From: a bacterium
Lineage (GTDB): Bacteria > UBP15 > UBA6099
NCBI GenBank assembly: GCA_029564595.1
Contig: JAKQPS010000194.1
Location: forward strand, 1-14,861
Length of the DNA stretch: 14,861 nt
Direction: 5' to 3'
Below the pieces are notes generated by a model. The model was given only the letters and a program-made list of their open reading frames with translations, was not told where the DNA came from and did not search any database. Of this stretch, positions 8,004 through 14,861 are shown piece by piece (positions within the stretch are counted from its first letter, which is position 1; every line of letters starts with the position of its first letter). A program made the translations under genes and the position numbers.

Positions 8004-8237
8004 TCACCTGATGTTCAGGCGTTTTTTCTGCTTATTTACGAATTCTTCAGTCAAGCCGTGCCGCGCTAGGGCTTCGCGTTTGGGCGCGGGCTGTTTCTCA
8101 TATAGTTTGATCGCGCGGAGCGCCACTCCGGGGCTGCCCTTAAGCATCCATTCCTTCATGCGTTTCGCGAGCGTCCTGTCGTCGAAACTGCCCTCGACTA
8201 TCGAGTCCGCGAGAGTTTTTTTTCTGAAAAACAACAT
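8004..8237 (-). CDS. Small basic hypothetical protein (77 aa)
   Basis: No family recognised. The product is short, strongly basic and probably helical: it begins MLFFRKKTLADSI and ends NKQKKRLNIR, with many Lys and Arg and no cysteine, signal peptide or membrane span. It is supported as a gene by its position: it starts 14 bp after the stop of the DUF2723/TPR gene and ends 45 bp before the glycosyltransferase start, all on the minus strand. A ribosome-binding-like AGGCGGAG lies about 5 nt before its ATG, and base composition matches its neighbours. It fills a gap that would otherwise be empty in a compact operon. The function is unknown. Confidence 0.6.
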   Translation of the reverse strand: MLFFRKKTLADSIVEGSFDDRTLAKRMKEWMLKGSPGVALRAIKLYEKQPAPKREALARHGLTEEFVNKQKKRLNIR

Positions 8238-8251
8238 TTCCGCTCCGCCTG

Positions 8252-10918
8252 TCAGCGAGTCCGCGCCCTGAGGCGCGATATGTCGATTTCGATCTTTATC
8301 CTGTCCGGCGCGTCCGGGACAGCCTCCAGATAACGTTCGAGCAACTCGGCGGCGAGGGCGCGATTCATATTGTTGCGGTCGAGGAAGGCCGCGCGCTCTT
8401 TCAATATGTCGGGGTATTCCGACGCGCCTTCTATTCCCATTTCATATTCCGCTCCCGCCTCTTTCTTCATGCCGAGCGTGTCAAAGCTTCTTGCAAGCCC
8501 GGTGCGGATGATGGCCCTCTTGCGCGGAGAGCCGCCCGCGTTCAGTTCTACGGCCATCCTCAGGTCTGCGACCGCCTGCGCGTGATCTCCGATTTTCTGG
8601 TTGAGCAGGCCGAGGTTTACATAGATGTCCGGAACGGCCGAGAAGTCGGCGGCGGGGTCTGCGCGCAGCAGTTCCAGATACTTATTGAAGTGCTCGATGG
8701 CGAGCGCGGGATTGTCGGCGGAGTACGCGTTGAAAACCGCGAAGTCGCGGTGAGTGTCCGCAAGGTTCGGGTTAAGCTCGAGCGAGCGCCTGTAGTTGAT
8801 GTCGGCTTCCGGCATCATTCCTAGTTTCTCGTAGCATATTCCGAGAATGGCGTGAACGGCGGCGTTTTCAACTCCGAGAGAGACCGCCGCTTCCAGTTCA
8901 TCCACCGCCTCCCGCCACATATCGCGGTTCCAGTAAGTCTTGCCGAGGTTGACGCGAAGCACGGGAGTTTTCGGAGACAGGCGCGCGGCCGTTTTCATGT
9001 GCTCGAGCGATTTTTCATGCCGCCCGAACTTGCCGTAGATAAACGACAAGTTGCTGTGCAGCGCCAGAGTGTCGATGCTTATTTCGACGTTTTCGGGGTC
9101 GCACTCAAGCCCCTTTTCGAACTGTTCCGCCGCCCGCAGAAAATCCCCCGCGGCCATATAAACCGCGCCGAGACCGGCCCGCAGGAACCTTGACTCCGGG
9201 TTGAATTCCTCCGCCTGCTTGAGGTAGTCGAGCGCGCGCGGCCAATCCCCGCGCTCTATGTGATGCTCCCCTCTCATCAGCAGATAGCGGGACACCACAG
9301 TCTTTTTTATCCGGTCGTAATCCTTGTCGTCTGTATTTATCGCGCTCGTGTCAATCCTGTCCCACGGGTCGGAGCGCAGCATCTTTTTTTCGTGCGGGAG
9401 CAACTGGTACATAAGTCCGTTGACGTGGACAGGCGCGCCGCCCTGCTGAACGCTCAGCCGCTTCGTGAAGTAGAGCTTGTTCTTCATGCTCGACTGGTTG
9501 ACGACGAACGATTCGAGGTCGGAGATGTCATCGACGTCGAACAGCGGGATGTCGTGTCTGCCGAATGAGAAAGCGGTCTGAGAGATATCGCCCTGCCTGC
9601 CGATGAGAACGATGTCGCGCCGCATGCCGGCCACCGCTCGCGAGGCGGATATGGGGAACGTCTCGATTTCAAGGGTGGAGAAGATTATCGCGTCCCTGTC
9701 GGCGTTGATAAGCATGTTGCGAGCATAGACGGGGGCCATATCGTCGCGGGACGCGTCGGCTGTTTTAGAGCTTGCGGCGGCGGACCATGCGACCATCCCG
9801 GCCAAGACGGCGAACGCCGGAACCCATAAATATTTTCTTTTTCGCAACGCTCCTACGGCGGCGTCCGCTCCGATAGCTATGAACACCGCCAGCAACTGAA
9901 GCGACGCGATGTGGAACACCTTTACCACGTAAGAGGCGCGCGGGCCGTACATGAAGTTGAGCAGAAGGATGAAGCCCGCGAAGAGCGCCAGCCAGAGGGC
10001 GGCTAGAAGCGCGGCGCGCTCCTTGAGCCTGAACGCCGCGGCGACCACGCCCACCGGCAGCAGCAGCAACAGCGCCGGAGTCCTCTCCCTCCACAGCCTC
10101 CATCCGTAGTCGCGCGCGAACCTGACTTTTTCTGAGAACGCCACCCTCGGATTTTCCGTTCTTCGGTCCACGCCTTTGAGGTGACTGAAGAATCCGGAGA
10201 CGGTCGTCTGGTCGTCCCAGTTGATGGCCGGGCCTGCGGCGGACCTCGCGGGCAGGTACATCGTGATGGAGAATCCTACGGCGGCGGCCATAGCGGCGGG
10301 AGCGAGCCACTTGAGGACGAATCCCAGCGAGCGGCGTCGCGTCCAGAGAATGAACAGCCCGATGACAGGCAGCGCCAGCGCCATGCTGTAGTGGTTCACC
10401 ATTCCCAGCGCGGACACCGCGCCGAGCGCGGCGAACCGTCGCGCGTCGCCCCGCGTCCCGTCCATGCCCCAGACGATGTTCAGAGAAAAAATCAGAAAGA
10501 AAAAGTTCAGCGAGTAAGCTTCCGCCTGAACCGCCTGCTCCCAGAACAGGCGGGAAGTCGCGAGGATGGCGGCGCCGAGCAGGGCGGTTTCAATCCTCAT
10601 GGGCATGCGGCGCAGCAGCCGGAACGACAGAGCGATTGCGCCCGCCGCCGCGAACGCCGACAGCAGGTTGACCGCGAACCCGCCCGCGCCCGGCGCGGCA
10701 TACGCAAATAATTTGCCGAACAGAGATATTATCGGGTATCCCGGAGGGTGCGACACGCCGAGCAGATAGGCGCTGGAAATGAACTCAGGGTTGTCGTCGA
10801 ACAGGAAATCGGGAGCGGCGGTTCTCGCGTATAGAGCGAGCGCGGCAAGGAAAACGGCCGCCGACCACGCGCCGTCGCGCGGGCCGCGCTCCGCTTTTGC
10901 CGTCGGTTTTCCGCTCAC
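8252..10918 (-). CDS. DUF2723 (GT117/TMEM260-like) membrane protein with C-terminal TPR repeats
   Basis: Predicted polytopic inner-membrane protein (888 residues). The first part matches the DUF2723 signature: acidic residues in DDNPEF (41-46) after the first membrane helix, followed by GVSHPPGYP. About ten hydrophobic segments run to about residue 380. This family is related to lipid-linked-sugar glycosyltransferases; the animal relative TMEM260 is a protein O-mannosyltransferase. A soluble middle part leads into about eight TPR repeats from residue 543 to near the end (e.g. ALGAVYM-type and LELNPN helices), probably a protein-docking surface. I place the start at GTG 10916-10918, which overlaps the stop of the upstream TlpA gene in a GTGA junction and has GGGCGGGGG just before it. 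An ATG at 10985-10987 would add 23 residues that simply read the TlpA 3' end in another frame, and an ATG at 10948 would add ten. Transfer of a sugar to exported protein is inference. Confidence 0.85.
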   Translation of the reverse strand: MSGKPTAKAERGPRDGAWSAAVFLAALALYARTAAPDFLFDDNPEFISSAYLLGVSHPPGYPIISLFGKLFAYAAPGAGGFAVNLLSAFAAAGAIALSFRLLRRMPMRIETALLGAAILATSRLFWEQAVQAEAYSLNFFFLIFSLNIVWGMDGTRGDARRFAALGAVSALGMVNHYSMALALPVIGLFILWTRRRSLGFVLKWLAPAAMAAAVGFSITMYLPARSAAGPAINWDDQTTVSGFFSHLKGVDRRTENPRVAFSEKVRFARDYGWRLWRERTPALLLLLPVGVVAAAFRLKERAALLAALWLALFAGFILLLNFMYGPRASYVVKVFHIASLQLLAVFIAIGADAAVGALRKRKYLWVPAFAVLAGMVAWSAAASSKTADASRDDMAPVYARNMLINADRDAIIFSTLEIETFPISASRAVAGMRRDIVLIGRQGDISQTAFSFGRHDIPLFDVDDISDLESFVVNQSSMKNKLYFTKRLSVQQGGAPVHVNGLMYQLLPHEKKMLRSDPWDRIDTSAINTDDKDYDRIKKTVVSRYLLMRGEHHIERGDWPRALDYLKQAEEFNPESRFLRAGLGAVYMAAGDFLRAAEQFEKGLECDPENVEISIDTLALHSNLSFIYGKFGRHEKSLEHMKTAARLSPKTPVLRVNLGKTYWNRDMWREAVDELEAAVSLGVENAAVHAILGICYEKLGMMPEADINYRRSLELNPNLADTHRDFAVFNAYSADNPALAIEHFNKYLELLRADPAADFSAVPDIYVNLGLLNQKIGDHAQAVADLRMAVELNAGGSPRKRAIIRTGLARSFDTLGMKKEAGAEYEMGIEGASEYPDILKERAAFLDRNNMNRALAAELLERYLEAVPDAPDRIKIEIDISRLRARTR

Positions 10919-12051
10919 TTGCCCCCGCCCGATTCGGAGATGACGCATTCCACCGTCTCGCCCAAGAACATGAACTGTCCGCGCCACGCGTGCTCCACTC
11001 TTCCGTCTTTTCCTATGAGATACATCGAAGGCACGCCTCTTACCTTGTAAAGCGTGTCGGCCTCTCCGCCGTAGTCGATCGCGATTGGCTGCGTCAACTG
11101 AAGCTGCGCGGCAATCTGGTCTATCAGGCTCACATACTGCGGGGTTTCAGGATTGCTCTTTTCAGGCAGCCCCACGACCGTCATGCCCTGAACGCCAAGC
11201 CTTCGCCCGTCGCTCCTGATGAAACTCTCCACTCTCGGCAACTGCATCTTGCAGTGCGGGCAGCTCGGAGACCAGAAAGTCACGAGCAGCCGGGAGAACC
11301 CCTTGTAAAAGACGGGAGACTGATCAAGCCCGTCCAGCCCTTTGAGCTTGAAAGCGGGAGCCTGCGTTCCGACCACGCTCGCATAATCCGACGCCGAAAC
11401 CATCCCCGGCAATTCGCAACGGGGAACTTCTATCCCTTTCGCCACCCGCGTCGCCATCTCGATGAACGTCATCGTCCTTATCGGCTGGCTCACGAAAAAC
11501 GAGCCTGCGTATCTGAGGTTCCCCTTCTTGTCGACAAGCGCGAAATACGGCACGGTAGTCATCTCGTAAGCCCGCGCCGTCCCGTTGTTAATATCGAAAA
11601 CCGCCTTCGCCTTGAATCCCGAAGAGGACAGAGTTTTCTCCTTCTCGGCGTTTTTCTTTTCGCCCTCGTCGGCGGTGACCGCAAGAATTGTCACTGCCGC
11701 CTTGTCCGCCGCGAACGCTTTTTCCAACTCCTTCATCATGTCCAAGCAAGGCTTGCAGGTCGGATGCCAGAAAGCGATTATGAAGGTCTTGCCCTTCATG
11801 GAGGCGACGGTGACGGACTTGCCTTGGGCGTCCCTGAGAGCCACTGCGGGCGCGGGCGCGCCGAGCTTTATCACGTTGTGCGCGGCGGCGTAGCCCTCCG
11901 CCGACAGCGTCGTCTCCGCCCCCTTCGCGTTCGACTTCTTCACGTCAGCCTGTTTCGTTTCCTTGCCCGAACAACTTAAAGGAAACAGACACATCGCCAG
12001 CAGCAGAACAAGCGCCGCCGGCGCGCTCGCGATTGATCTTCCGTTCAACAT
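10915..12051 (-). CDS. Tandem TlpA-like thioredoxin lipoprotein
   Basis: Predicted periplasm-facing thiol-disulfide protein (378 residues from this start). An N-terminal hydrophobic segment (residues 11-26) ends at C27 in FPLSC, a slightly non-standard lipobox, so it is probably an anchored lipoprotein. Two AhpC/TSA-TlpA thioredoxin folds follow, each with an active CxxC: C99-KP-C102 in FWHPTCKPC and C264-PH-C267 in FWSPSCPHC. Each also has the cis-proline loop (TTVPYF and RGVPSM). A double-domain TlpA is less usual than a single one. ATG 12051 is preferred: it is followed by the signal sequence, has GGAG 5 nt upstream, and leaves a normal leader behind the promoter at 12096-12124. An in-frame ATG at 12079-12081 would add ten hydrophilic residues and sit only about 8 nt from the predicted transcription start. 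First gene of the minus-strand operon. Likely role: reduction or maturation of exported cysteine proteins, such as c-type cytochromes. Confidence 0.87.
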   Translation of the reverse strand: MLNGRSIASAPAALVLLLAMCLFPLSCSGKETKQADVKKSNAKGAETTLSAEGYAAAHNVIKLGAPAPAVALRDAQGKSVTVASMKGKTFIIAFWHPTCKPCLDMMKELEKAFAADKAAVTILAVTADEGEKKNAEKEKTLSSSGFKAKAVFDINNGTARAYEMTTVPYFALVDKKGNLRYAGSFFVSQPIRTMTFIEMATRVAKGIEVPRCELPGMVSASDYASVVGTQAPAFKLKGLDGLDQSPVFYKGFSRLLVTFWSPSCPHCKMQLPRVESFIRSDGRRLGVQGMTVVGLPEKSNPETPQYVSLIDQIAAQLQLTQPIAIDYGGEADTLYKVRGVPSMYLIGKDGRVEHAWRGQFMFLGETVECVISESGGGK

Positions 12052-12095
12052 AGTCTCCGCACCTTCCCCGTCAGATGTCATAATTGTCGATAAAT

Positions 12096-12124
12096 AATAT
12101 ATACCTTTTACGCTTGGATGTCTA
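12096..12124 (-). promoter_or_regulatory. Predicted sigma70-type promoter of the TlpA operon
   Basis: On the minus strand TAGACA (12124-12119, 5/6 to consensus), a 17-bp spacer and TATATT (12101-12096, 5/6). Transcription would start near 12089, leaving a leader of about 38 nt to ATG 12051. It is an AT-rich island in GC-rich DNA, which makes a chance match less likely. Confidence 0.6.
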
Positions 12125-12232
12125 AGCAGGTTTCATCATGCTCTTTGCGCCGTTTTCGCCGCGCGTTGTCTGCCGTCAGTCCCGCGCTGTTGCGGTCTGC
12201 GCCGCGTCCGGGTAAACTTATTTCGCGGCAAC

Positions 12233-12258
12233 AAAAACGAATCCGCCATTAGGATTCG
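12233..12258 (-). terminator. Intrinsic-terminator-like hairpin, minus strand
   Basis: Read on the minus strand, CGAATCC (12258-12252) pairs with GGATTCG (12244-12238), a perfect 7-bp stem with a 7-nt loop, followed directly by TTTTT (12237-12233). The shape is a classical Rho-independent terminator, but no minus-strand gene lies upstream of it in the window. It may insulate the TlpA promoter from antisense transcription, or end an unannotated short RNA. Confidence 0.5.
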
Positions 12259-12336
12259 GAGGCGATTGTTCAGAGCGGATGAAATGCAAGGCGCAAGGCG
12301 CGTTTTTGCAGTGAATAGAACATACGGTTCATGAAC

Positions 12337-12370
12337 AAAAAAAGCGGCGGCAACAAAGCAGTTCGCCGCT
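12337..12370 (-). terminator. Second intrinsic-terminator-like hairpin, minus strand
   Basis: On the minus strand AGCGGCG (12370-12364) pairs with CGCCGCT (12349-12343) around a 14-nt loop, then a run of six T (12342-12337). It has the same orientation as the hairpin at 12233-12258, about 80 bp away. As with that one, no gene upstream explains it. Confidence 0.5.
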
Positions 12371-12470
12371 ATGAAAATTGCCCCGGTTCGTCGGTTCTAT
12401 CGGCGAATCCGGGATAAAACGAAAAACGGCGGCGGGAAACTAGGCCGCCGGGGGCGCGGAGGAAACCATT

Positions 12471-13778
12471 ATGGCCGGCGGAGCGGAAGTAATCGTCATC
12501 GGAGCCGGACTTGGCGGGATGAGCGCGGGGGCTTTGCTTGCCCGCTCAGGCAGGGAAACCATCGTCTTCGAGCGCGCGTCGTTCATCGGTGGCCGCTCGC
12601 ATGTCGTCGTGAAAGACGGCTTCACCCTCGACTACGGCATCCACATGAGCAGGTTCCACAAGCGCGGCAAGCTGGCGGAAGTTATGCGCGCGGCGGGCGG
12701 CCGCCCAAGCTTCCTTTCCCCCGGCCCTCCGGAAGTCTTTAAAGATGGCAAATTTTTTCCTTTCCCCAGCGCGCCGGCGGAACTGATTAAAACCGAACTC
12801 CTTTCTCCGCTCTCTAAACTATCCCTGCTCAAACTGCTGGCATGGACCGCCATGAACAACCCGGACCGCGCGGGCGACGCGTCGCTGGCCGACGCTCTTT
12901 CGAGCATCGACGCCCCGGACGACCTTTCCGAGTTATGCGCTCTGCTGGCTTCCACCGCTCTTGCCAACCCGTATCCGGAACTGGCGTCGATGAAGGAACT
13001 CAAGAAATTCCTCGAACAACTTCTCAAGAACCCTTTCGAGCCTGTGGGCTACGTCAAAGGCGGCTGGAACGGCTTCTTCGACTTAATGAAGAAAAATATC
13101 GAAGGAAACGGAAAGATATTGACCCGCCGGAAAGTTGAGCGGGTCATCTTCAGCAAAGGGCGCGCGGCGGGCGTCGAATCGGACGGCGAGAAGTTCGAAT
13201 GCGACGCGCTCGTGTGCGCCGTCCCGTTTCAGGACGCGCTGAAAATCATCGACGCGAAACACATGTCGCCGCCTCTCGTCGAATACGCCAAGCGGGTAGA
13301 GCCGACCTGCGGCGTGGTGGTGGATTTCGCGCTCGGCCGGCCTGTGTCCGACAAAAGCGGCCTGATACTCACGCCCGACCCGGTCACGATGGGCTGCCTG
13401 ATCTCGAACGTCGATCCCTCGCTTGCCCCTCCGGGAAAACAACTCGGCACGTGGCTTCAGTTTATTCCCGCCTCGCGCGCCGACGACAAAGAGTTCGTCA
13501 AGAAAACCCAGCGTGAGTTGCTCGACCTCATCGGGCGCGCGCTGCCCGGAGTCTGGGACGCTTGCGAATGGAAACGCGAGCTTTTCACACCGGTCGTTGA
13601 CGGCGCGATGCTCAAAGTCGGACAGACTTGGAACGAGCGCGCTCCGCTCGTCTCCCCGGAAGTCCCCAACCTGTTTTTCGCCGGAGACACCACTTGCGGC
13701 GTCGGCGCCGGCGGCGACATCGCTCTCGACTCCGCTCTCCGCGTCTCCAAACTTGTGAGAAAATATTTTAGAAAATAA
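12471..13778 (+). CDS. FAD-dependent oxidoreductase, phytoene-desaturase/amine-oxidase-like
   Basis: Predicted flavoprotein (435 residues) of the phytoene dehydrogenase/CrtI-like group, which desaturates, isomerises or saturates isoprenoid or lipid chains. The N-terminus has the dinucleotide-binding loop GAGLGGMSAG (G11, G13, G16) in a beta-alpha-beta fold, then E34 at the ribose-binding position and FIGGRS. The C-terminus has the second FAD-contact block, NLFFAGDTTCGVGAGGD. The middle part (residues 90-180) is variable and leucine-rich, as expected for the substrate-binding region. It is somewhat shorter than typical CrtI (about 490). Start choice is firm: GGAGG at 12458-12462, eight bases before ATG 12471. 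It is followed 45 bp later by a MaoC hydratase on the same strand, probably co-transcribed, which points to lipid or isoprenoid metabolism. Assignment as a carotenoid enzyme is not supported, as no other carotenoid gene is present. Confidence 0.87.
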   Translation: MAGGAEVIVIGAGLGGMSAGALLARSGRETIVFERASFIGGRSHVVVKDGFTLDYGIHMSRFHKRGKLAEVMRAAGGRPSFLSPGPPEVFKDGKFFPFPSAPAELIKTELLSPLSKLSLLKLLAWTAMNNPDRAGDASLADALSSIDAPDDLSELCALLASTALANPYPELASMKELKKFLEQLLKNPFEPVGYVKGGWNGFFDLMKKNIEGNGKILTRRKVERVIFSKGRAAGVESDGEKFECDALVCAVPFQDALKIIDAKHMSPPLVEYAKRVEPTCGVVVDFALGRPVSDKSGLILTPDPVTMGCLISNVDPSLAPPGKQLGTWLQFIPASRADDKEFVKKTQRELLDLIGRALPGVWDACEWKRELFTPVVDGAMLKVGQTWNERAPLVSPEVPNLFFAGDTTCGVGAGGDIALDSALRVSKLVRKYFRK

Positions 13779-13823
13779 AACCGTCGGCGCGCCCTGACGC
13801 GCGCCACGAACAGGAGGATTCAA

Positions 13824-14684
13824 ATGCCCATCGATGTCGAAAAAGCAATGTCCGCCCCCATATCCCCTATGGAGTTTGAGTACGATCAGGACAAAGTGAT
13901 ACTGTACGCTCTCGGCGTCGGCGCGGGGGTTCCGTCGACTGATAAAGACGAGTTGAAGTTCACCTACGAAAGCGGTCTGAAAGCGCTTCCCACTTTCGGC
14001 GTCGTGCCCCCGTTCGCCTCTCTTATGAAAACAGTCGGCCACCCCGGCCTCAAGTTCAACCCGATGCTTCTGCTCCACGGCGAGCAGTATCTGGAAATCC
14101 GCAAGACGCCCATCCCGGTAAAAGCGAAAACGATAAACAAACCCGCCATCAAAGCGATCTACGACAAAGGCAAGGGCGCGGCGCTCCTTCTGGAATGCGT
14201 CACCGAAAACGAGAAGGGCGAAGAGCTTTTCTACAACGTGTTCACCCTGTTCCTTCGCGGCGAAGGCGGCTTCGGCGGAGACTCCGGTCCGAAGGTCGAG
14301 TTCGCTCTGCCCGACCGCGCCCCGGATAAATCCGTCTCCCTGAAAACGCTCCCCCAGCAGGCAATCCTCTACAGGCTTTCAGGCGACAAAAATCCTCTGC
14401 ACATCGATCCCGGCTTCGCCACCATCGGCGGATTCGAGAAACCTATCCTCCACGGCCTCTGCACGTTCGGCCACGTCGGTCGCGCCGTCCTTCTGGCCTT
14501 CTGCGGCAATGACCCCGCCAAATTCAAAAGCATCAACGTCAGGTTCGCAAGCCATGTGTTCCCCGGCGAAACCATCGTCACCGAAATGTGGCAGACCGCG
14601 CCCGATACCATCCTGCTCAAAGCCAAAACCGCCGAACGCGGTCTGGACGTCATCACCAACGCCACAGTGAAACTGAACGTCTGA
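13824..14684 (+). CDS. MaoC-family hydratase (hydratase-2-like double hotdog)
   Basis: Predicted (R)-specific enoyl-CoA hydratase or related acyl-thioester dehydratase. The 286-residue length fits two fused hotdog folds, as in peroxisomal hydratase 2. The C-terminal half carries the catalytic signature YRLSGDKNPLHIDP with D188 and H193, the Asp/His dyad spacing of hydratase 2. It is followed by the family-typical FEKPILHGLCTFG. The N-terminal half lacks this dyad, as expected for the inactive substrate-holding hotdog. ATG 13824 has AGGAGG at 13812-13817 with a 6-nt spacer, so the start is firm. It lies 45 bp behind the FAD oxidoreductase, and both may act on the same acyl chain. Its stop is 36 bp before the right copy of the inverted repeat. 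The acyl chain length and direction of reaction cannot be told. Confidence 0.9.
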   Translation: MPIDVEKAMSAPISPMEFEYDQDKVILYALGVGAGVPSTDKDELKFTYESGLKALPTFGVVPPFASLMKTVGHPGLKFNPMLLLHGEQYLEIRKTPIPVKAKTINKPAIKAIYDKGKGAALLLECVTENEKGEELFYNVFTLFLRGEGGFGGDSGPKVEFALPDRAPDKSVSLKTLPQQAILYRLSGDKNPLHIDPGFATIGGFEKPILHGLCTFGHVGRAVLLAFCGNDPAKFKSINVRFASHVFPGETIVTEMWQTAPDTILLKAKTAERGLDVITNATVKLNV

Positions 14685-14702
14685 ATATTAAGCAAAGATA
14701 AA

Positions 14703-14720
14703 GCTAAGGCTAAGGCTAAG
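14703..14720 (+). repeat. Three tandem copies of GCTAAG at the repeat junction
   Basis: GCTAAG occurs three times head to tail at 14703-14720 and runs straight into GATTAAG of the 141-bp repeat. It is preceded by AAAGATAAA, also a loosely related A-rich unit. It is absent next to the left copy. It may be slippage at the edge of the repeat. Confidence 0.7.
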
Positions 14721-14861
14721 GATTAAGGGAAAACTTTTGAAAAAGTTTTCCCTTAAAATCCCTTTCAAAACATTTCTATGCGCGCGTCGAAGCGGGCGCG
14801 TTCGCGCCTCCGCTCCGCCGCGCGCATGTGAAAAGATATTGGGAAAGGTTTTCTGAGGAAT
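14721..14861 (-). repeat. Right copy of the 141-bp perfect inverted repeat
   Basis: Exact reverse complement of 1-141. The AT-rich perfect hairpin is at 14723-14756 and the GC-rich hairpin at 14778-14827. The AT-rich hairpin lies 38 nt after the MaoC stop codon and could act as a transcription stop, though no T-run follows it. The sequence ends exactly at the end of the repeat. Confidence 0.9.

Larger units (their letters stand above)
12125..12470. other. Hairpin-rich intergenic region between divergent operons
   Basis: No credible gene is seen in this stretch. It holds four stem-loops. Two have T-runs on the minus strand and are listed separately. A third is 12382-12413: CCCGG and TTCG blocks pair with CGAA and CCGGG, with one bulge. 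A fourth is 12427-12433 with 12444-12450: CGGCGGC/GCCGCCG around a 10-nt loop, just before the ribosome binding site of the oxidoreductase gene. A 10-bp perfect palindrome GTTCATGAAC lies at 12327-12336 and could be an operator half-site pair. GCAAGGC occurs twice in a short direct repeat near 12288-12300. No clear plus-strand promoter was found for the oxidoreductase gene. Confidence 0.55.

Noticed and set aside
10897-11979. Long plus-strand open frame opposite the TlpA gene (360 codons)
   Set aside because: Low-complexity Arg/His/Leu-rich translation with no domain. It is a mirror frame of a GC-rich gene; the minus-strand frame has the thioredoxin motifs.
13083-14078. Long minus-strand open frame opposite the oxidoreductase and MaoC genes (331 codons)
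   Set aside because: It spans two well-supported genes in the antisense direction and has no recognisable motif or ribosome binding site.
1-14861. Complete linear plasmid or virus with terminal inverted repeats
   Set aside because: No replication, terminal-protein, capsid or partition gene; the content is ordinary metabolic and envelope genes. The 141-bp length fits an assembly break at a repeat.
1-14861. CRISPR arrays, rRNA or tRNA genes, transposases or integrases
   Set aside because: None seen on either strand. The only tandem repeat is the three-copy hexamer at 14703-14720.

Overview
The window looks like a fragment of a GC-rich genome (about 60% GC by eye) from an uncultured, probably Gram-negative bacterium. 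Evidence for this is a predicted lipoprotein thioredoxin, a polytopic DUF2723-type membrane protein, a B12-binding radical SAM enzyme and a hydratase-2-type MaoC protein. No gene here fixes the phylum. The sequence starts and ends with the same 141-bp sequence in inverted orientation, perfect over its whole length. The most economical reading is a contig that stops at a dispersed palindromic repeat, not a complete linear replicon.

Layout from left to right. (1) 1-141: left copy of the repeat. (2) 217-1719 (+): B12-binding radical SAM protein. (3) 1720-6872 (+): an AT-rich cassette, clearly poorer in GC than both sides. It has its own extended -10 promoter and two overlapping genes. The first is a 1264-residue RecQ-type helicase with an N-terminal Vsr/DUF559-like nuclease domain and unusual zinc-site insertions. 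The second is a 406-residue coiled-coil protein. (4) 6993-12051 (-): a four-gene operon. In transcription order it encodes a tandem TlpA-like thioredoxin lipoprotein, a DUF2723 membrane protein with TPR repeats, a 77-residue basic protein, and a family 2 glycosyltransferase. A good promoter lies at 12096-12124. (5) 12125-12470: a hairpin-rich intergenic region with two intrinsic-terminator shapes pointing toward the TlpA operon. (6) 12471-14684 (+): an FAD-dependent phytoene-desaturase-like oxidoreductase followed by a MaoC hydratase, each with a strong Shine-Dalgarno sequence. (7) 14703-14720: a short tandem repeat leading into the right copy of the 141-bp repeat (14721-14861).

The best candidate for an undescribed system is the AT-rich helicase-nuclease plus coiled-coil pair. 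The two genes overlap by 8 bp and so are probably translationally coupled. The base composition is foreign to the neighbourhood, and the domain mix (restriction-type nuclease, 3'-5' helicase, filament-forming partner) fits an anti-phage or anti-plasmid module. That role is inferred. No methyltransferase, DUF1998, TIR, MotAB-like or Cas component of the well-known systems is present. The minus-strand operon looks like envelope or glycoconjugate biology, and the oxidoreductase/hydratase pair looks like lipid or isoprenoid metabolism.
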